This document shows positions 29,002 through 39,197 of a stretch of DNA of 64,000 bases, in pieces. Source of the stretch: Paenibacillus sp. FSL W8-0426 (GTDB lineage: Bacteria > Bacillota > Bacilli > Paenibacillales > Paenibacillaceae). The stretch is taken from positions 6,315,501 to 6,379,500 of the forward strand of contig NZ_CP150203.1 of NCBI RefSeq assembly GCF_037969725.1. Reading direction: 5' to 3'. The first letter of the stretch is position 1; each line of letters opens with the position of its first letter. Both the position numbers and the translations under genes were made by a program. Below the pieces are notes generated by a model that saw nothing but the letters and a program-made list of their open reading frames with translations, was not told the origin of the DNA and made no database searches.

Positions 29002-30480
29002 ATGATTTTTTCTCATCGTCATCGCGATCGGTCAGACCCCCGCAGAGCCGTCAGACGTTTTCCGTACATAAGGACATTATTGGGTTTGCTCGCCTTATGG
29101 CTCGTCGCCGTTATGGCGTACCAGACATACAAACCTCTGCCGCCCGGCATCTCTTATGCAAGCCCGGAGTACAGGGTGAAGGATGTAAAGTTTTTGTACG
29201 ATCTGACCTTTCCTTCCGGAGACGGGCAGGTCGAGCATGAACAGCAGATTTTCCAGCGGATGCTTCAGGTCGTCGAACATGCAGAACAATTCGTCGTCGT
29301 CGACATGTTTCTTTTTAACGACTATCAGCATAAAGGGCAGCATTTTCCGCCCGTCAGCAGGCAGTTCGCGGATGCACTCATCGCCAAAAAAAAGCAGCAT
29401 CCCGACATGCCCATCCTGTTTATCACGGATGAAATCAATACCAATTACAATTCCGCGCCCAACCCTCTGCTTGAAAGAATGAAGCAAGCCGGCATCGAGG
29501 TCGTGATTACGAACGATGACCCGTTAAGGGACTCTACCCCGATCTACTCTGCCGTTTGGCGGACGTTCTTTCAGTGGTTCGGGCAGGCCGGGGAAGGCTG
29601 GATTCCCAATCAGATGGCGAGCGATGGCCCGAAGATGACTTTGCGTTCCTATTTAAAGCTTTTGAACATCAAAGCGAATCACCGCAAGGTGGTCACCAGC
29701 GAAAAGTCGGCCGTCATTTCATCCGGCAATATCCATGATGCCAGCGTTTACCATTCCAACATCGCCTTTGAAGTAAGCGGTCCCGTCATCGCCGACATTC
29801 TGGCAACCGAGCAAGCCGTGCTGGACATGTCCGGCGGTGGACAGGTTCCCGTATACGATCCGCCCGCTCAAAAAAACGACGGAGAGGCGCGCATCCGCTA
29901 CTTGACCGAGGGAAAAGTGAACGATGCCGTCCTTCAGGAGATCGGCGCGACCGAACAAGGAGACGTGCTCTGGATGGGCATGTTTTACATCGCTTCGCCG
30001 ATGGTGCTGGATGCCCTGCTGGACGCCTCGAAAAGAGGCGTGGATATCCGCCTGGTGCTTGATCCGAACGAAAATGCCTTCGGGCGATCGAAGCTTGGGA
30101 TTCCAAACCGCCCTGTCGCCGAAGAACTGCATGACAAATCGGGAGGGAACATCCATATCCGGTGGTACAACACCACGAAGGAACAGTATCATACCAAGCT
30201 GATGTACATCGACAAGTCGAGTGGGGATGACATCCTGCTCGGCGGATCATCCAATCTCACTCCCCGCAACCTCAATGATTACAATTTGGAAAACGACCTG
30301 TGGGTCGCGGCTCCGCCGGATCATCCTTCCATGCATAAGGCAGCCGATTATTTTGAAAGAATATGGTACAACAACGATGCCGTATTCACCCTGAGCTTGA
30401 AAGCATTTCAGGAAAAAACGACGTTTCTGAAGCGAATCGCCTATAAACTGCAGCTTGTGTTGGGCTTTACGACCTTTTGA
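29002..30480 (+). CDS. phospholipase D-like phosphatidyltransferase/hydrolase, membrane anchored
   Basis: A 492-residue protein with one N-terminal membrane helix (LLGLLALWLVAVMAYQTY) and two PLD half-sites. The second, HTKLMYIDKSSGDDILLGGSSNLTPRN, is a full HxKx4D...GSxN motif. The first, HRKVVTSEKSAVISSGNIHD, has Glu in place of the usual Asp. Cardiolipin synthases of the PLD type have two sites and usually two N-terminal helices, so this may be a relative with another substrate. ATG at 29002 has GGGAGG; the frame extends left to 28915 without one. Confidence 0.8.
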   Translation: MIFSHRHRDRSDPRRAVRRFPYIRTLLGLLALWLVAVMAYQTYKPLPPGISYASPEYRVKDVKFLYDLTFPSGDGQVEHEQQIFQRMLQVVEHAEQFVVVDMFLFNDYQHKGQHFPPVSRQFADALIAKKKQHPDMPILFITDEINTNYNSAPNPLLERMKQAGIEVVITNDDPLRDSTPIYSAVWRTFFQWFGQAGEGWIPNQMASDGPKMTLRSYLKLLNIKANHRKVVTSEKSAVISSGNIHDASVYHSNIAFEVSGPVIADILATEQAVLDMSGGGQVPVYDPPAQKNDGEARIRYLTEGKVNDAVLQEIGATEQGDVLWMGMFYIASPMVLDALLDASKRGVDIRLVLDPNENAFGRSKLGIPNRPVAEELHDKSGGNIHIRWYNTTKEQYHTKLMYIDKSSGDDILLGGSSNLTPRNLNDYNLENDLWVAAPPDHPSMHKAADYFERIWYNNDAVFTLSLKAFQEKTTFLKRIAYKLQLVLGFTTF

Positions 30481-30573
30481 AAGAATGGCCCTTTCCATCC
30501 GTCTGTCCTATTTGCGGGCAGGCGGATTTCATATGACACTTGACACGGGATGTGAAATATGAAAATATAATCA

Positions 30574-30589
30574 CCTAACGACCGTTAGG
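30574..30589. promoter_or_regulatory. probable TetR operator
   Basis: CCTAACG-AC-CGTTAGG, a perfect 7-bp inverted repeat just upstream of the ribosome site of the TetR gene. A TTGACA (30540-30545) and TATAAT (30566-30571) precede it, 20 nt apart, which is long for sigma-A. The position fits autorepression of the tetR-SMR operon. Confidence 0.62.
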
Positions 30590-30596
30590 AAGGTGA

Positions 30597-31187
30597 ATGA
30601 ATATGACTGCAACATCCATTCGGGATGCCGCCCTGATCCATTTTGCGAGAGACGGGTATGAAGGTGCCTCCCTCCGTGCCATCGCGGATGAAGTCGGCAT
30701 CAAAAAGCCGTCCATATATGCGCATTTCAGCAACAAGGATGACCTGTTTTTGCACACGTTGTCCCATGCCTTTAAAGAAGTACAACGGCATACGCTGGAA
30801 TATTTCAGGGACCATGCCCACCTTTCGCTGGAGGAGCGTTTGAAGGGTTTGCTGACCTGGGTGGAGCACGAATACAACACGCAGGCGTCGGCCCGCTTTA
30901 TGCTTCGCATGTGTTATTTCCCGCCGCTTGCGCTGTACAACGACGTCATGGGTATCGTATATCCGTTTCTGGACGGATTGGAGCGTTCCCTAAAGCGGTT
31001 GCTTCAACGTGCCATACGGGAGGGGGAGCTTCCGTCCATTGCGTCCGAACAGGTTGCCGTGGCGTTCATGACCTTGCTGGACGGCGTAACGGTGGAGCTC
31101 ATATACGGCAATTCGAGGCGATACAAGATACGGCTCGAAGCGGCCTGGCCTATATTTTGGAGCGGCATTCATCATCTGAGCAACTGA
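30597..31187 (+). CDS. TetR family repressor of the SMR pump pair
   Basis: A 196-residue protein. Its N-terminal HTH (RDAALIHFARDGYEGASLRAIADEVGIKKPSIYAHFSNKDDLF) is a textbook TetR domain, followed by a helical ligand-binding half. It lies 34 bp upstream of two SMR genes on the same strand and carries a palindrome in its leader, so it most likely represses the three-gene operon. Starts at 30597 or 30603 are both compatible with AGGAAGGTGA. Confidence 0.9.
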   Translation: MNMTATSIRDAALIHFARDGYEGASLRAIADEVGIKKPSIYAHFSNKDDLFLHTLSHAFKEVQRHTLEYFRDHAHLSLEERLKGLLTWVEHEYNTQASARFMLRMCYFPPLALYNDVMGIVYPFLDGLERSLKRLLQRAIREGELPSIASEQVAVAFMTLLDGVTVELIYGNSRRYKIRLEAAWPIFWSGIHHLSN

Positions 31188-31221
31188 CACCAAGGATTGA
31201 CGAAAGGAGAACTTACGCAGC

Positions 31222-31563
31222 ATGAACCGCAATTGGTTGTATGTTTTTATTGGAGGATTAATCGAAATCGTATGGGTGAGCGGTCTGAAGCATGCCGGCA
31301 ACGTCTGGGAATGGGCGCTCACCGCCCTGGCCATCATTATTAGCTTTGCTTTGATCATCGCGGCTTCCAAACGGCTGCCTGTAGGCACCGTTTATGCCGT
31401 TTTCACGGGAATCGGCACGGCAGGCACCGTGCTGGCCGAAATGATTCTTTTCGGAGAGCCGTTCAAACTGGCCAAAATACTGCTGATCGGCCTGCTGCTT
31501 GCAGGCGTCATCGGACTGAAGCTGGTCACCGACCAGCAATCTGCACAAGGGGGTGAGGCATAA
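31222..31563 (+). CDS. paired SMR transporter subunit 1 (YkkC-like)
   Basis: A 113-residue four-helix SMR protein with Glu in the first helix (GGLIEIVWVSGLKHA) and the TVYAVFTGIGTAGTVLAEM motif. Paired SMR proteins work as heterodimers; the GIGTAG pattern is closer to the Gdx/SugE guanidinium branch than to EmrE. The stop and the next start overlap by one base (TAATG). Substrate is inferred, not shown. Confidence 0.85.
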   Translation: MNRNWLYVFIGGLIEIVWVSGLKHAGNVWEWALTALAIIISFALIIAASKRLPVGTVYAVFTGIGTAGTVLAEMILFGEPFKLAKILLIGLLLAGVIGLKLVTDQQSAQGGEA

Positions 31564-31877
31564 TGGCATGGCTCGCTCTGGTTGGCGCAGGCATTTGCGA
31601 AATTTTCGGGGTCATCGGCATTAACGGCGCCTCTTCGAGAAAAGGCTGGCGCTACGTTGCAATTATGCTCGTATCGTTTGTATGCAGCTTCTCTCTCCTC
31701 TCTTATGCCATGACCTCCATTCCCATGGGCACCGCCTATGCCGTATGGACGGGAATCGGGACGGTAGGCAGCACGTTGACCGGCATGTTGTTGTTCGGCG
31801 AACGTAAAGAAGCGAAGCGGCTGCTGTTCATCGCCATGATTCTGGTGGCCGCCATCGGCCTGAAACTGATTACTTAA
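31563..31877 (+). CDS. paired SMR transporter subunit 2 (YkkD-like)
   Basis: A 104-residue four-helix partner. The first-helix Glu is in GAGICEIFGVIGIN, and TAYAVWTGIGTVGSTLTGM is the Gdx-like signature. AAGGGGGTGAGG lies in the end of the first subunit gene, so translation is coupled. With its partner and the upstream TetR it forms an inducible small-cation exporter. Confidence 0.86.
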   Translation: MAWLALVGAGICEIFGVIGINGASSRKGWRYVAIMLVSFVCSFSLLSYAMTSIPMGTAYAVWTGIGTVGSTLTGMLLFGERKEAKRLLFIAMILVAAIGLKLIT

Positions 31878-32045
31878 TCATCTTCATAAGCTATGGGTGA
31901 CTTCAAATTAGAAGTCGCCTTTTTTTATCCCCATTTACCAATTCCCTTCCATTTGAAATCGGCTTTTCATTTCGTTTATACTTGTTTTGACCACAAAGTC
32001 AATTCAAGAACTCAAAAGTTCGGAGCTGAGGTGGATGTATCGTTA

Positions 32046-32984
32046 ATGAACCCGATTCATGAAATGAACGAGAAAAAAAGGATGGTCATCACGACAGCGC
32101 TCCGGTTGTTCTCCGCCAAAGGCAGCACCGGAACGTCCATGCAGGAAATTGCGGAAGTATGCGGCATGTCCAAGGGCAGCCTCTATCTGCTGTTTAAATC
32201 CAAGGAAGAGCTTGAAGCCAGCACGATGGAATACTGCATGTACACGCTGGTCGACGAGATGACCCAGATTGAACAGAGTGCCGGCTACACGGCAAGGGAA
32301 CGCCTGCTGAAACAGATCGAGACACTACTCATTCACGTATCTGAACTGAAGGAATTTTTGAGGGTGCAAATGCGCAGCATGATGATCAATGACGAGCAGC
32401 CCGGCCGGGATAAATGCAATCCCAAGAACCGCGACCTCGAAATTCGCATCGTGCATTGGTTTAAGGAGAAGCTCGAGGATCTATACGGTCCGGAAATTGG
32501 ACCTTACACCGTAGACCTCAGCCTGCTTACGCATGGACTGTTTCTTTCCTACGTCAAAATCTGGTTTACGGAAATGCCTTCCCTGACCGTATCCAAAATG
32601 GCAACCAATTTGCTGCAAACGATCGATTATGCGGCACATGGGCTGCTGGAGCAGCGCCCTGCCCCATTCGTTCGTTTGGAAGACTGGCCAGCCTGGGCCA
32701 GCAACCCTAACACGGACTCTACAATGATGCGTCATCCCATTCACATTATTCGAGAAATGCAGGATGTCGTCACATCGTCCCTTACCGAAGGGCAGATCAA
32801 AAGCGATGCGCTTGAGGCCATCGCCATCCTGAAGCAGGAAATGATGGAGTTCACGCCAAGGCGCGCAATCATCCTCGGCATGATGCACAATCTGGAGAAC
32901 ACCCCTGCCATCGAATCGTTGCACGCCGAGCTTCAGCACATTCTGGATGCCATGTACAGCCGGTTCATCCAGGCTGACTCGTAA
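32046..32984 (+). CDS. TetR family regulator of the RND pump
   Basis: The N-terminal HTH is KKRMVITTALRLFSAKGSTGTSMQEIAEVCGMSKGSLYLLFKSKEEL. The C-terminal part is unusually long (312 residues in total against about 200 in most TetR proteins), with an extra helical region after residue 200. It lies 41 bp upstream of the RND gene on the same strand. Start is uncertain: ATG at 32046 with GAGGTGG 11 nt away, or GTG at 32031. Confidence 0.85.
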   Translation: MNPIHEMNEKKRMVITTALRLFSAKGSTGTSMQEIAEVCGMSKGSLYLLFKSKEELEASTMEYCMYTLVDEMTQIEQSAGYTARERLLKQIETLLIHVSELKEFLRVQMRSMMINDEQPGRDKCNPKNRDLEIRIVHWFKEKLEDLYGPEIGPYTVDLSLLTHGLFLSYVKIWFTEMPSLTVSKMATNLLQTIDYAAHGLLEQRPAPFVRLEDWPAWASNPNTDSTMMRHPIHIIREMQDVVTSSLTEGQIKSDALEAIAILKQEMMEFTPRRAIILGMMHNLENTPAIESLHAELQHILDAMYSRFIQADS

Positions 32985-33025
32985 CACCAATATAAAGAGA
33001 AGCAGAGAGGAGAAGAAACCATCGC

Positions 33026-36000
33026 ATGAAAGGAATCATTAACTTTTCACTGAACAACAAATTTGCAATCTGGATTCTGACGATTATCGTTACCTTTGCA
33101 GGTTTGTACAGCGGGTTGACGATGAAACAGGAAACGATCCCGAACATCAACGTTCCGTTTCTGAGCATCACCGCCATCGATCCCGGAGGTGCTCCGGAGA
33201 GCATCGTGGAGGACGTCACCAAACCGCTCGAGCAAACGCTGAGGAATGTGGAGGGCATCAAAACGTTAACCTCGACTTCCATGGAAAACGCCGCTTCCAT
33301 CATGCTGGAATTCGACTACGGCACGGACCTGGACAACGCGACCGCCGCCGTGCGGGAAGCATTGAACGATGTTCAGCTGCCGGATGGCGTGCAGAAGCCG
33401 ACCATTTCCAAATTCAGCATCAACTCCTTCCCGGTCGTCTCGCTCAGCTTGTCCGACAAGGAAGGCGGGGATCTGGAACAGCTGACACGTTTGGCCGAAT
33501 CCGATCTGAAGCCTGCGCTTGAGGACATTGACGGCGTAGCCCAAGTTCAGGTATCGGGCCAATACGTCAAAGAAGTCCAACTGAAATTCGACCAGGCCAA
33601 AATGAAAGAACTCGGCTTGACCGAGGATACCGTGAAAGGCATCGTGCAGGGCTCCTCGGTTCGCGTTCCGCTCGGATTGTTCGAACTGGACAAAGCTCAA
33701 AAATCCGTCGTGGTGGATGGCAACATCATCAGCCTTGACGACCTGAAAAACCTCGCCATTCCGGTCGTGCCAAGCGGTGCGGGTGCAGCCTCGGGCAGCG
33801 GTTCCGCAGCAGCCGGACAAGGCATGGACGCGCAGGCTGGCGCTGCTGCCGGACAAGGCGCCGCAGCCCAAAGCCAAAGCGCTGCACAAGGCGCTGCGGC
33901 GCAAGCCACGAACCCTGCGGCAGGTGCGGCAAGTGCCCCTGGCATCCCGACCGTAAAATTGAGCGAGATTGCCAAGATTGAAGTCATTGGCCAAGCAGAG
34001 TCCATCTCCCGGACGGACGGCAAGGAATCCATCGGGATTTCCATCGTGAAGTCCAATGACGCCAATACCGTCGATGTGGTCAATGCGGTCAAAGACAAGG
34101 CGGAAGAACTGCAAAAGCAATTCAAAAACGCCGAACTGACCGTGTTGCTTGACCAAGGCAAACCGATTCAGGATTCCGTCAACACGATGCTCGGCAAAGC
34201 CGCCTTCGGCGCCCTGTTCGCGGTCCTGATCATTCTGATCTTCCTGCGCAACTTCCGTTCCACCCTGATTTCGGTCATCTCCATCCCGTTGTCCCTGCTC
34301 ATCGCTTTGACGGCGCTGAACTTGATGGACATTACGCTGAATATGATGACGCTGGGTGCCATGACCGTTGCGATCGGCCGGGTCGTGGATGACTCGATCG
34401 TCGTTATCGAGAACATTTACCGCAGGCTGTCGCTTAAAGGCGAGAAACTGAAAGGCCGTGAACTGATTCGCGAAGCGACGCGCGAAATGTTCATCCCGAT
34501 CATGTCGTCCACCATCGTTACGATTGCGGTATTCCTGCCGCTCGCCCTCGTAAGCGGTATGGTCGGCGAACTGTTCATGCCGTTTGCGCTGACCATGGTT
34601 TTTGCGCTTCTTGCATCCTTGCTCGTGGCGATCACCATCGTTCCGATGCTGGCACACTCTCTGTTCCGCAAAGGGCTGAAAAACACGCACAACCACGAAG
34701 AGAAACCGGGCAAAATGGCGGAAGGCTACAAACGCCTGCTGAACTGGACACTGTCCCACAAATGGATCACGTCCATTGTCGCCGTCCTGCTGCTGGTCGG
34801 AAGCCTCTTCCTTTATCCGTTCATCGGTGCAAGCTTCTTGCCGGAGCAGCAGGATAAATACGTAACCATTACGTATTCTCCGGAGACGGGATCGCTGCGC
34901 GAAGACGTGGAGAAAGAAGCACTTGTTGCGGAGAAATGGCTCTTGAAACAACCAGGCATCGAAAAAATGCAATATTCCATTGGCGGAAGCAATCCGCTGA
35001 GCAGCATGGGTGGCGGAAGCTCCAACTCGGCCCTGTTCTACATCGAATATAACAAAGACACCAAAAACTTCTCGCAAGTGAAGGAAGACCTTGTCGAAGG
35101 TCTGAAAAAGGAAGTCTCCGTCGGCGAGTGGAACGAGCTGGACATGTCCGGCGGACTCGGCGGCAGCAGCCTTAGCGTTTCGATCTATGGCGACAATCTG
35201 GAACAGATCAAGCCGGTATCGGATGAAGTGCTCAAGCTGGTTGAAGCAGACACCGATTCTTTTGAAAAAGCCGAAACCACGCTCTCCGATACGTATGGTC
35301 AATATACGCTCGTTGCCGATCAGGAGAAACTGAGCTCGCTCGGACTGACTGCCGGCCAACTGGCCATGGCGCTCGCCCCGGCTCAGGAACGCCCGGTGCT
35401 GACCGAAGTGGACATCGAGAACAAAACGTATAAAGTTTACGTGGAGACCGATGCCAAACAATTCAAGAGCATCAAAGATATCGAAAATGAAACCGTAACT
35501 TCGCCTCTCGGCGTGCAAGTGCCGATCAAAGAGGTGGCTGCGGTGGAAGAAGGCACTTCGCCGAACTCGATCATGCGCATCGACGGCAAAATGGTCGCGC
35601 AAGTGACGGCCAACATTCTGGCTTCCGACGTGCAAAAGGCTTCGCAAAACCTGCAAGCCGGCATCGATAAACTGGATCTGCCGGACGGCGTCGAAGTGAA
35701 ATTCGGCGGTACGACCGAACAGATCAATGATACATTTACACAGCTCGGACTCGCCATGGTGGCGGCCATCGCCATCGTATACTTCGTGCTTGTCGTTACC
35801 TTCGGCGGCGGTTTGGCTCCATTCGCCATCCTGTTCTCGCTGCCGTTTACCGTGATCGGTATCATGGTAGGTCTGTTTGTATCCGGCGGAACGCTTGATG
35901 TCTCCGCCATGATGGGTGCGTTGATGCTCGTCGGCATCGTGGTCACCAACGCCATCGTTCTGATCGACCGCGTTATCCATAAGGAGAACGAAGGCCTATC

Positions 36001-36247
36001 TACGCGTGAAGCCTTGCTGGAAGCAGGCGCAACCCGTCTGCGTCCGATCCTGATGACCGCCCTTGCCACGATTGGCGCATTGCTGCCGCTCGTAACCGGT
36101 CTTGAGGAAAGCGCAGGTATCATTTCGAAAGGGCTCGGCATTACCGTCATCGGCGGTCTCGTCAGCTCGACCCTGCTTACGCTCGTGATTGTGCCGATCG
36201 TGTACGAAATGCTCGCAAGATTCAGAAAGAAAAAAATCGTCGATTAA
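33026..36247 (+). CDS. RND efflux transporter (HAE1/SwrC-like)
   Basis: A 1073-residue single-polypeptide RND pump with twelve membrane helices and two large extracytoplasmic loops. TM4 carries the proton-relay motif GRVVDDSIVVIENIYR, with the usual AspAsp. B. subtilis SwrC, involved in surfactin self-resistance, is the closest type I recognise. Residues 250-306 are an Ala/Gly/Gln/Ser low-complexity insertion in the first loop. No periplasmic adaptor gene is adjacent, as is common in Gram-positives. Strong terminator follows. Confidence 0.93.
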   Translation: MKGIINFSLNNKFAIWILTIIVTFAGLYSGLTMKQETIPNINVPFLSITAIDPGGAPESIVEDVTKPLEQTLRNVEGIKTLTSTSMENAASIMLEFDYGTDLDNATAAVREALNDVQLPDGVQKPTISKFSINSFPVVSLSLSDKEGGDLEQLTRLAESDLKPALEDIDGVAQVQVSGQYVKEVQLKFDQAKMKELGLTEDTVKGIVQGSSVRVPLGLFELDKAQKSVVVDGNIISLDDLKNLAIPVVPSGAGAASGSGSAAAGQGMDAQAGAAAGQGAAAQSQSAAQGAAAQATNPAAGAASAPGIPTVKLSEIAKIEVIGQAESISRTDGKESIGISIVKSNDANTVDVVNAVKDKAEELQKQFKNAELTVLLDQGKPIQDSVNTMLGKAAFGALFAVLIILIFLRNFRSTLISVISIPLSLLIALTALNLMDITLNMMTLGAMTVAIGRVVDDSIVVIENIYRRLSLKGEKLKGRELIREATREMFIPIMSSTIVTIAVFLPLALVSGMVGELFMPFALTMVFALLASLLVAITIVPMLAHSLFRKGLKNTHNHEEKPGKMAEGYKRLLNWTLSHKWITSIVAVLLLVGSLFLYPFIGASFLPEQQDKYVTITYSPETGSLREDVEKEALVAEKWLLKQPGIEKMQYSIGGSNPLSSMGGGSSNSALFYIEYNKDTKNFSQVKEDLVEGLKKEVSVGEWNELDMSGGLGGSSLSVSIYGDNLEQIKPVSDEVLKLVEADTDSFEKAETTLSDTYGQYTLVADQEKLSSLGLTAGQLAMALAPAQERPVLTEVDIENKTYKVYVETDAKQFKSIKDIENETVTSPLGVQVPIKEVAAVEEGTSPNSIMRIDGKMVAQVTANILASDVQKASQNLQAGIDKLDLPDGVEVKFGGTTEQINDTFTQLGLAMVAAIAIVYFVLVVTFGGGLAPFAILFSLPFTVIGIMVGLFVSGGTLDVSAMMGALMLVGIVVTNAIVLIDRVIHKENEGLSTREALLEAGATRLRPILMTALATIGALLPLVTGLEESAGIISKGLGITVIGGLVSSTLLTLVIVPIVYEMLARFRKKKIVD

Positions 36248-36314
36248 GCCGGTTAGTCCATGAACTGAAATTAAACGCATTCCATTAAACCATTCCATAT
36301 CCACAATTTTTAAG

Positions 36315-36348
36315 CACCGATTGGATAAGATTCCAGTCGGTGTTTTTT
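36315..36348 (+). terminator. RND gene terminator
   Basis: CACCGATTGG / CCAGTCGGTG stem with T6 tail, 68 nt after the stop. Confidence 0.82.
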
Positions 36349-36562
36349 CTGCACCTTACGCCTGCGGAGAAATGCTCCATAGCATGAACGCTATAGGACC
36401 ATCCATCCTGTACTTTTCGAGCAAGTTAAGTCCCTTGTCCCACTTCTCGGAAAGCAATGTTCAAATACGTATATTTATTTGCATTTTTTGTATGATTATT
36501 CGGAAAATATGACATATACCCTCGTATTTTGCTGTATTTTTTTGTATAAAGGTTCTAATAGC

Positions 36563-36794
36563 ATATAGATAAACCGCAAAAAAGATACACGTTAACGAAG
36601 AGGCAGAACCAATCTGGAGAAGCGAAGCGGTCGCTTAAAAGCTTTCTGAAAGAAAGCTGCTTCGGAAGCATAGGCTGATCACCGGATTCCCCCTTTGAAA
36701 AAGGGAAATTTGAAAAAATCTGGGGATAACAGCGATCGGAAGATGGTACTGCACTCGCAGTGCCTTGTGTGATTGTTTAGTGCGGTTTATATAG
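36563..36794 (+). repeat. palindromic element family 1, copy C
   Basis: About 232 bp, from ATATAGATAAACCGC to GCGGTTTATATAG, with core GGCAGAACCAATCTGGAG and AATCTGGGGATAACAGC then GATCGGAAGATGG. It has an extra internal hairpin (AAAAGCTTTCTGAAAGAAAGCTGC) shared with copy D. It sits between the RND terminator and the chemoreceptor gene, 58 bp ahead of the latter's start. The surrounding 36349-36562 shows nothing else. Confidence 0.8.
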
Positions 36795-36852
36795 ATACAC
36801 ACATATAAACCGTTTATCAAAGCTTTCAAATCCAATTACCGGGGTGATCAGC

Positions 36853-39078
36853 ATGTTTGGATGGCTGGGATGGAAAAAGGGATGGCCTTTGTGGCGTTCC
36901 TATCGGTTGAATGCTCACATTCAGGAGGACGTCGAACAAATCTTCGAAGGCATTGCCGAAACGAGGCGGCAGCTTCTCATGGACTGGGCGGAGGAACAAT
37001 GGAATCATCTGGAGCGATTGTTCCATCAGCTCCAAGGGACCCATCTGCAGCATGTATCGGAAGACTCGCCTGCCCTTCACAAGCTTGAAGCATGGTTTAA
37101 AGCAAGTTATGTCCGCTCGACAGACAGCACGGAACTCTTCATGCTGGATGCGCAGAATCAGGTTGTATTTTCTACATATCAGAAGCACGTTGGAGAAATT
37201 TATACCGAGACAAGCGACGGATTCGGGCCTGGATTGCAATACGCCAAATCGGATGGCACCCATGTCCGCAAATGTCTGTATGGCCCGTATTCCGATCGGC
37301 TGACATTGGAGATCGGCCCCCGCTCTTCCTCATTTCACGACAGCATCACGATCCTGTTCATTTGGCCCATCGTGCAGCAAGGGCGTTACGTTGGTTCCCT
37401 CTGCAGCAGGGTGCCGGGCGATGTCATCGGCGATCTGATCCAGCGGGAGTCGGGGCATGTCTACCCGGATTCCGGGGATAATTACATCTTTATGGCGAAC
37501 TCCGTGCTCCGTCCGAACCTGCCGCCCGGAACGGCCCTGTCCCGCAGCCGCTTTGAAGACCGGACGTTTACCCATGGGGAAAACCTGAAAGATGGCGTAA
37601 CCACCGATTGGGGCATCGTATCCGTGAAAGAACATACCGAGCTTGAATTGATGTTCACCGATCCATCGACGGGCGAGCTGCACCCGGGCGTGGCGAATAC
37701 CATTCGCAACGGTTCGAACCTGTTCGCGGCCTTTCCGGGGTACTCGGACTACCGGCATATTCCCGTCATCGGCAAAGGCATCACCTTCCAGCTTCCGCAT
37801 TGTCCGGACCTGTGGGGCATGATGTGCGAAGGTGATCTTGAGGAAGTGTACCGGGTTCGCAGCATCGGTTGGCGTCAATCCAACACGCACAGGCTGCATG
37901 CCGTTCTCTCCGGCTTCATCGGCTCCGTGCTCGTATATGCTCTTACTTCGAATGTGTGGGCAGCGCTCTCCATTGCGGCCTTCAACCTCGTTTTCGGGGT
38001 GTTCACTGCCCGCAGGCTGCAGCGTAAGCATTATCGCAGGGTCCATGAGGATCTGAGGCGCATCACCCGCTTTATCCGCATCAATGCCGAGGGCCGGGGA
38101 GATTTGACGCAGCGTTTGGACACGTCCGCTTTTGCGCAGGACGAATCGGGGGAACTCGCCAAATGGATCAACAACATGATCGACTCGCTGGAGGGCATCA
38201 TGCTGAAGGTCCGTCTCGCTACCATCGACGTCATGGACAACCAGCTCCAGATGCGGTCGTCCACCGAAACGACGCAAGGCACGACCGAACGCGTAAACCG
38301 CAAGCTCGGCTCCATGATTCGCGGCATCCGCAAGCAGCTTGAGGACCTGGATCAGGCGAAGGCGGCCGCAGACCACATGCGCCTTACGCTGCAGCAGTTG
38401 GAGACCTCCGCCACTGAGCAAATTCTGGTTGCCCGTCAGGAGGTCGAACGCATCGGCGGCAAAATGACCGAAATATCCGGTACCGTGTCCGATACCAACC
38501 GCACGATTTTGTCTTTCATGGAGACGATGCAGGAAATATACCAAGCGCTGGCCGTCATCGACGAAATCTCGGCCCAGACCAACCTGCTGGCGCTAAATGC
38601 TTCCATCGAAGCGGCCCACGTAGGTGAACACGGGCGCGGATTCGCCGTCGTTGCGGGAGAAATCCGCAAGCTGGCTGAGTTGTCCCGCACGTCTACGGAG
38701 AACATTCACCGCATCCTGGACAACATTTCCGCCGCAGCCGGAACGGCCTCCCATTCCATCCATGAAGGGGACCGGGTTCTGGCGGAAGGCTCGGCTCTCG
38801 TGCAGGAAGCTTCACGTCTATTGCACCAAGCCACGGCCGAAGAAACGCAGCGTACCCAGGTGGTGGATCAGGTCGTGACGCTGATGGAGAGCATTGCCGC
38901 CATCAGCCACAAAAACCGCTCCACCTCCGCCGAGGTGGAGACCGAAATGCAGGATCTCGTACTGGACATGCAGCAGGTACAGCATTCTTCGCATGACGTC
39001 GAAGCGATCACCGTCTTTTTGCAGCAGCTCGTCGGACAGTTCCAACTCACTCCATCCAAGAAGGATGCTGCCATCTGA
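36853..39078 (+). CDS. methyl-accepting chemotaxis-type receptor with N-terminal soluble sensor
   Basis: A 741-residue protein. Residues 1-340 form a sensor-like region without an N-terminal membrane helix. Two short hydrophobic helices follow at about 350-386, then a HAMP-like linker ([22 protein letters not shown]...) and the signalling hairpin tip [45 protein letters not shown]. Classical receptors place the sensor between two helices; here both helices come after it. The ATG at 36853 follows GGGGTG, itself an in-frame GTG. Confidence 0.85.
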   Translation: MFGWLGWKKGWPLWRSYRLNAHIQEDVEQIFEGIAETRRQLLMDWAEEQWNHLERLFHQLQGTHLQHVSEDSPALHKLEAWFKASYVRSTDSTELFMLDAQNQVVFSTYQKHVGEIYTETSDGFGPGLQYAKSDGTHVRKCLYGPYSDRLTLEIGPRSSSFHDSITILFIWPIVQQGRYVGSLCSRVPGDVIGDLIQRESGHVYPDSGDNYIFMANSVLRPNLPPGTALSRSRFEDRTFTHGENLKDGVTTDWGIVSVKEHTELELMFTDPSTGELHPGVANTIRNGSNLFAAFPGYSDYRHIPVIGKGITFQLPHCPDLWGMMCEGDLEEVYRVRSIGWRQSNTHRLHAVLSGFIGSVLVYALTSNVWAALSIAAFNLVFGVFTARRLQRKHYRRVHEDLRRITRFIRINAEGRGDLTQRLDTSAFAQDESGELAKWINNMIDSLEGIMLKVRLATIDVMDNQLQMRSSTETTQGTTERVNRKLGSMIRGIRKQLEDLDQAKAAADHMRLTLQQLETSATEQILVARQEVERIGGKMTEISGTVSDTNRTILSFMETMQEIYQALAVIDEISAQTNLLALNASIEAAHVGEHGRGFAVVAGEIRKLAELSRTSTENIHRILDNISAAAGTASHSIHEGDRVLAEGSALVQEASRLLHQATAEETQRTQVVDQVVTLMESIAAISHKNRSTSAEVETEMQDLVLDMQQVQHSSHDVEAITVFLQQLVGQFQLTPSKKDAAI

Positions 39079-39197
39079 CGTGATATTGACGCGCTTTGGA
39101 TAAATGGCTAAAATTTGATGCAACTGTTCCTAACTGAATAGATGCATCATTTTCAAATAGAAATAATCCAATCCGAGTCAATGAAAGGGTGGTCTGC

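Noticed and set aside
33266..35980. 904-codon open frame antisense to the RND gene
   Set aside because: It mirrors the codon bias of the real gene, has no ribosome site and codes for a His/Arg/Gln-rich nonsense sequence.
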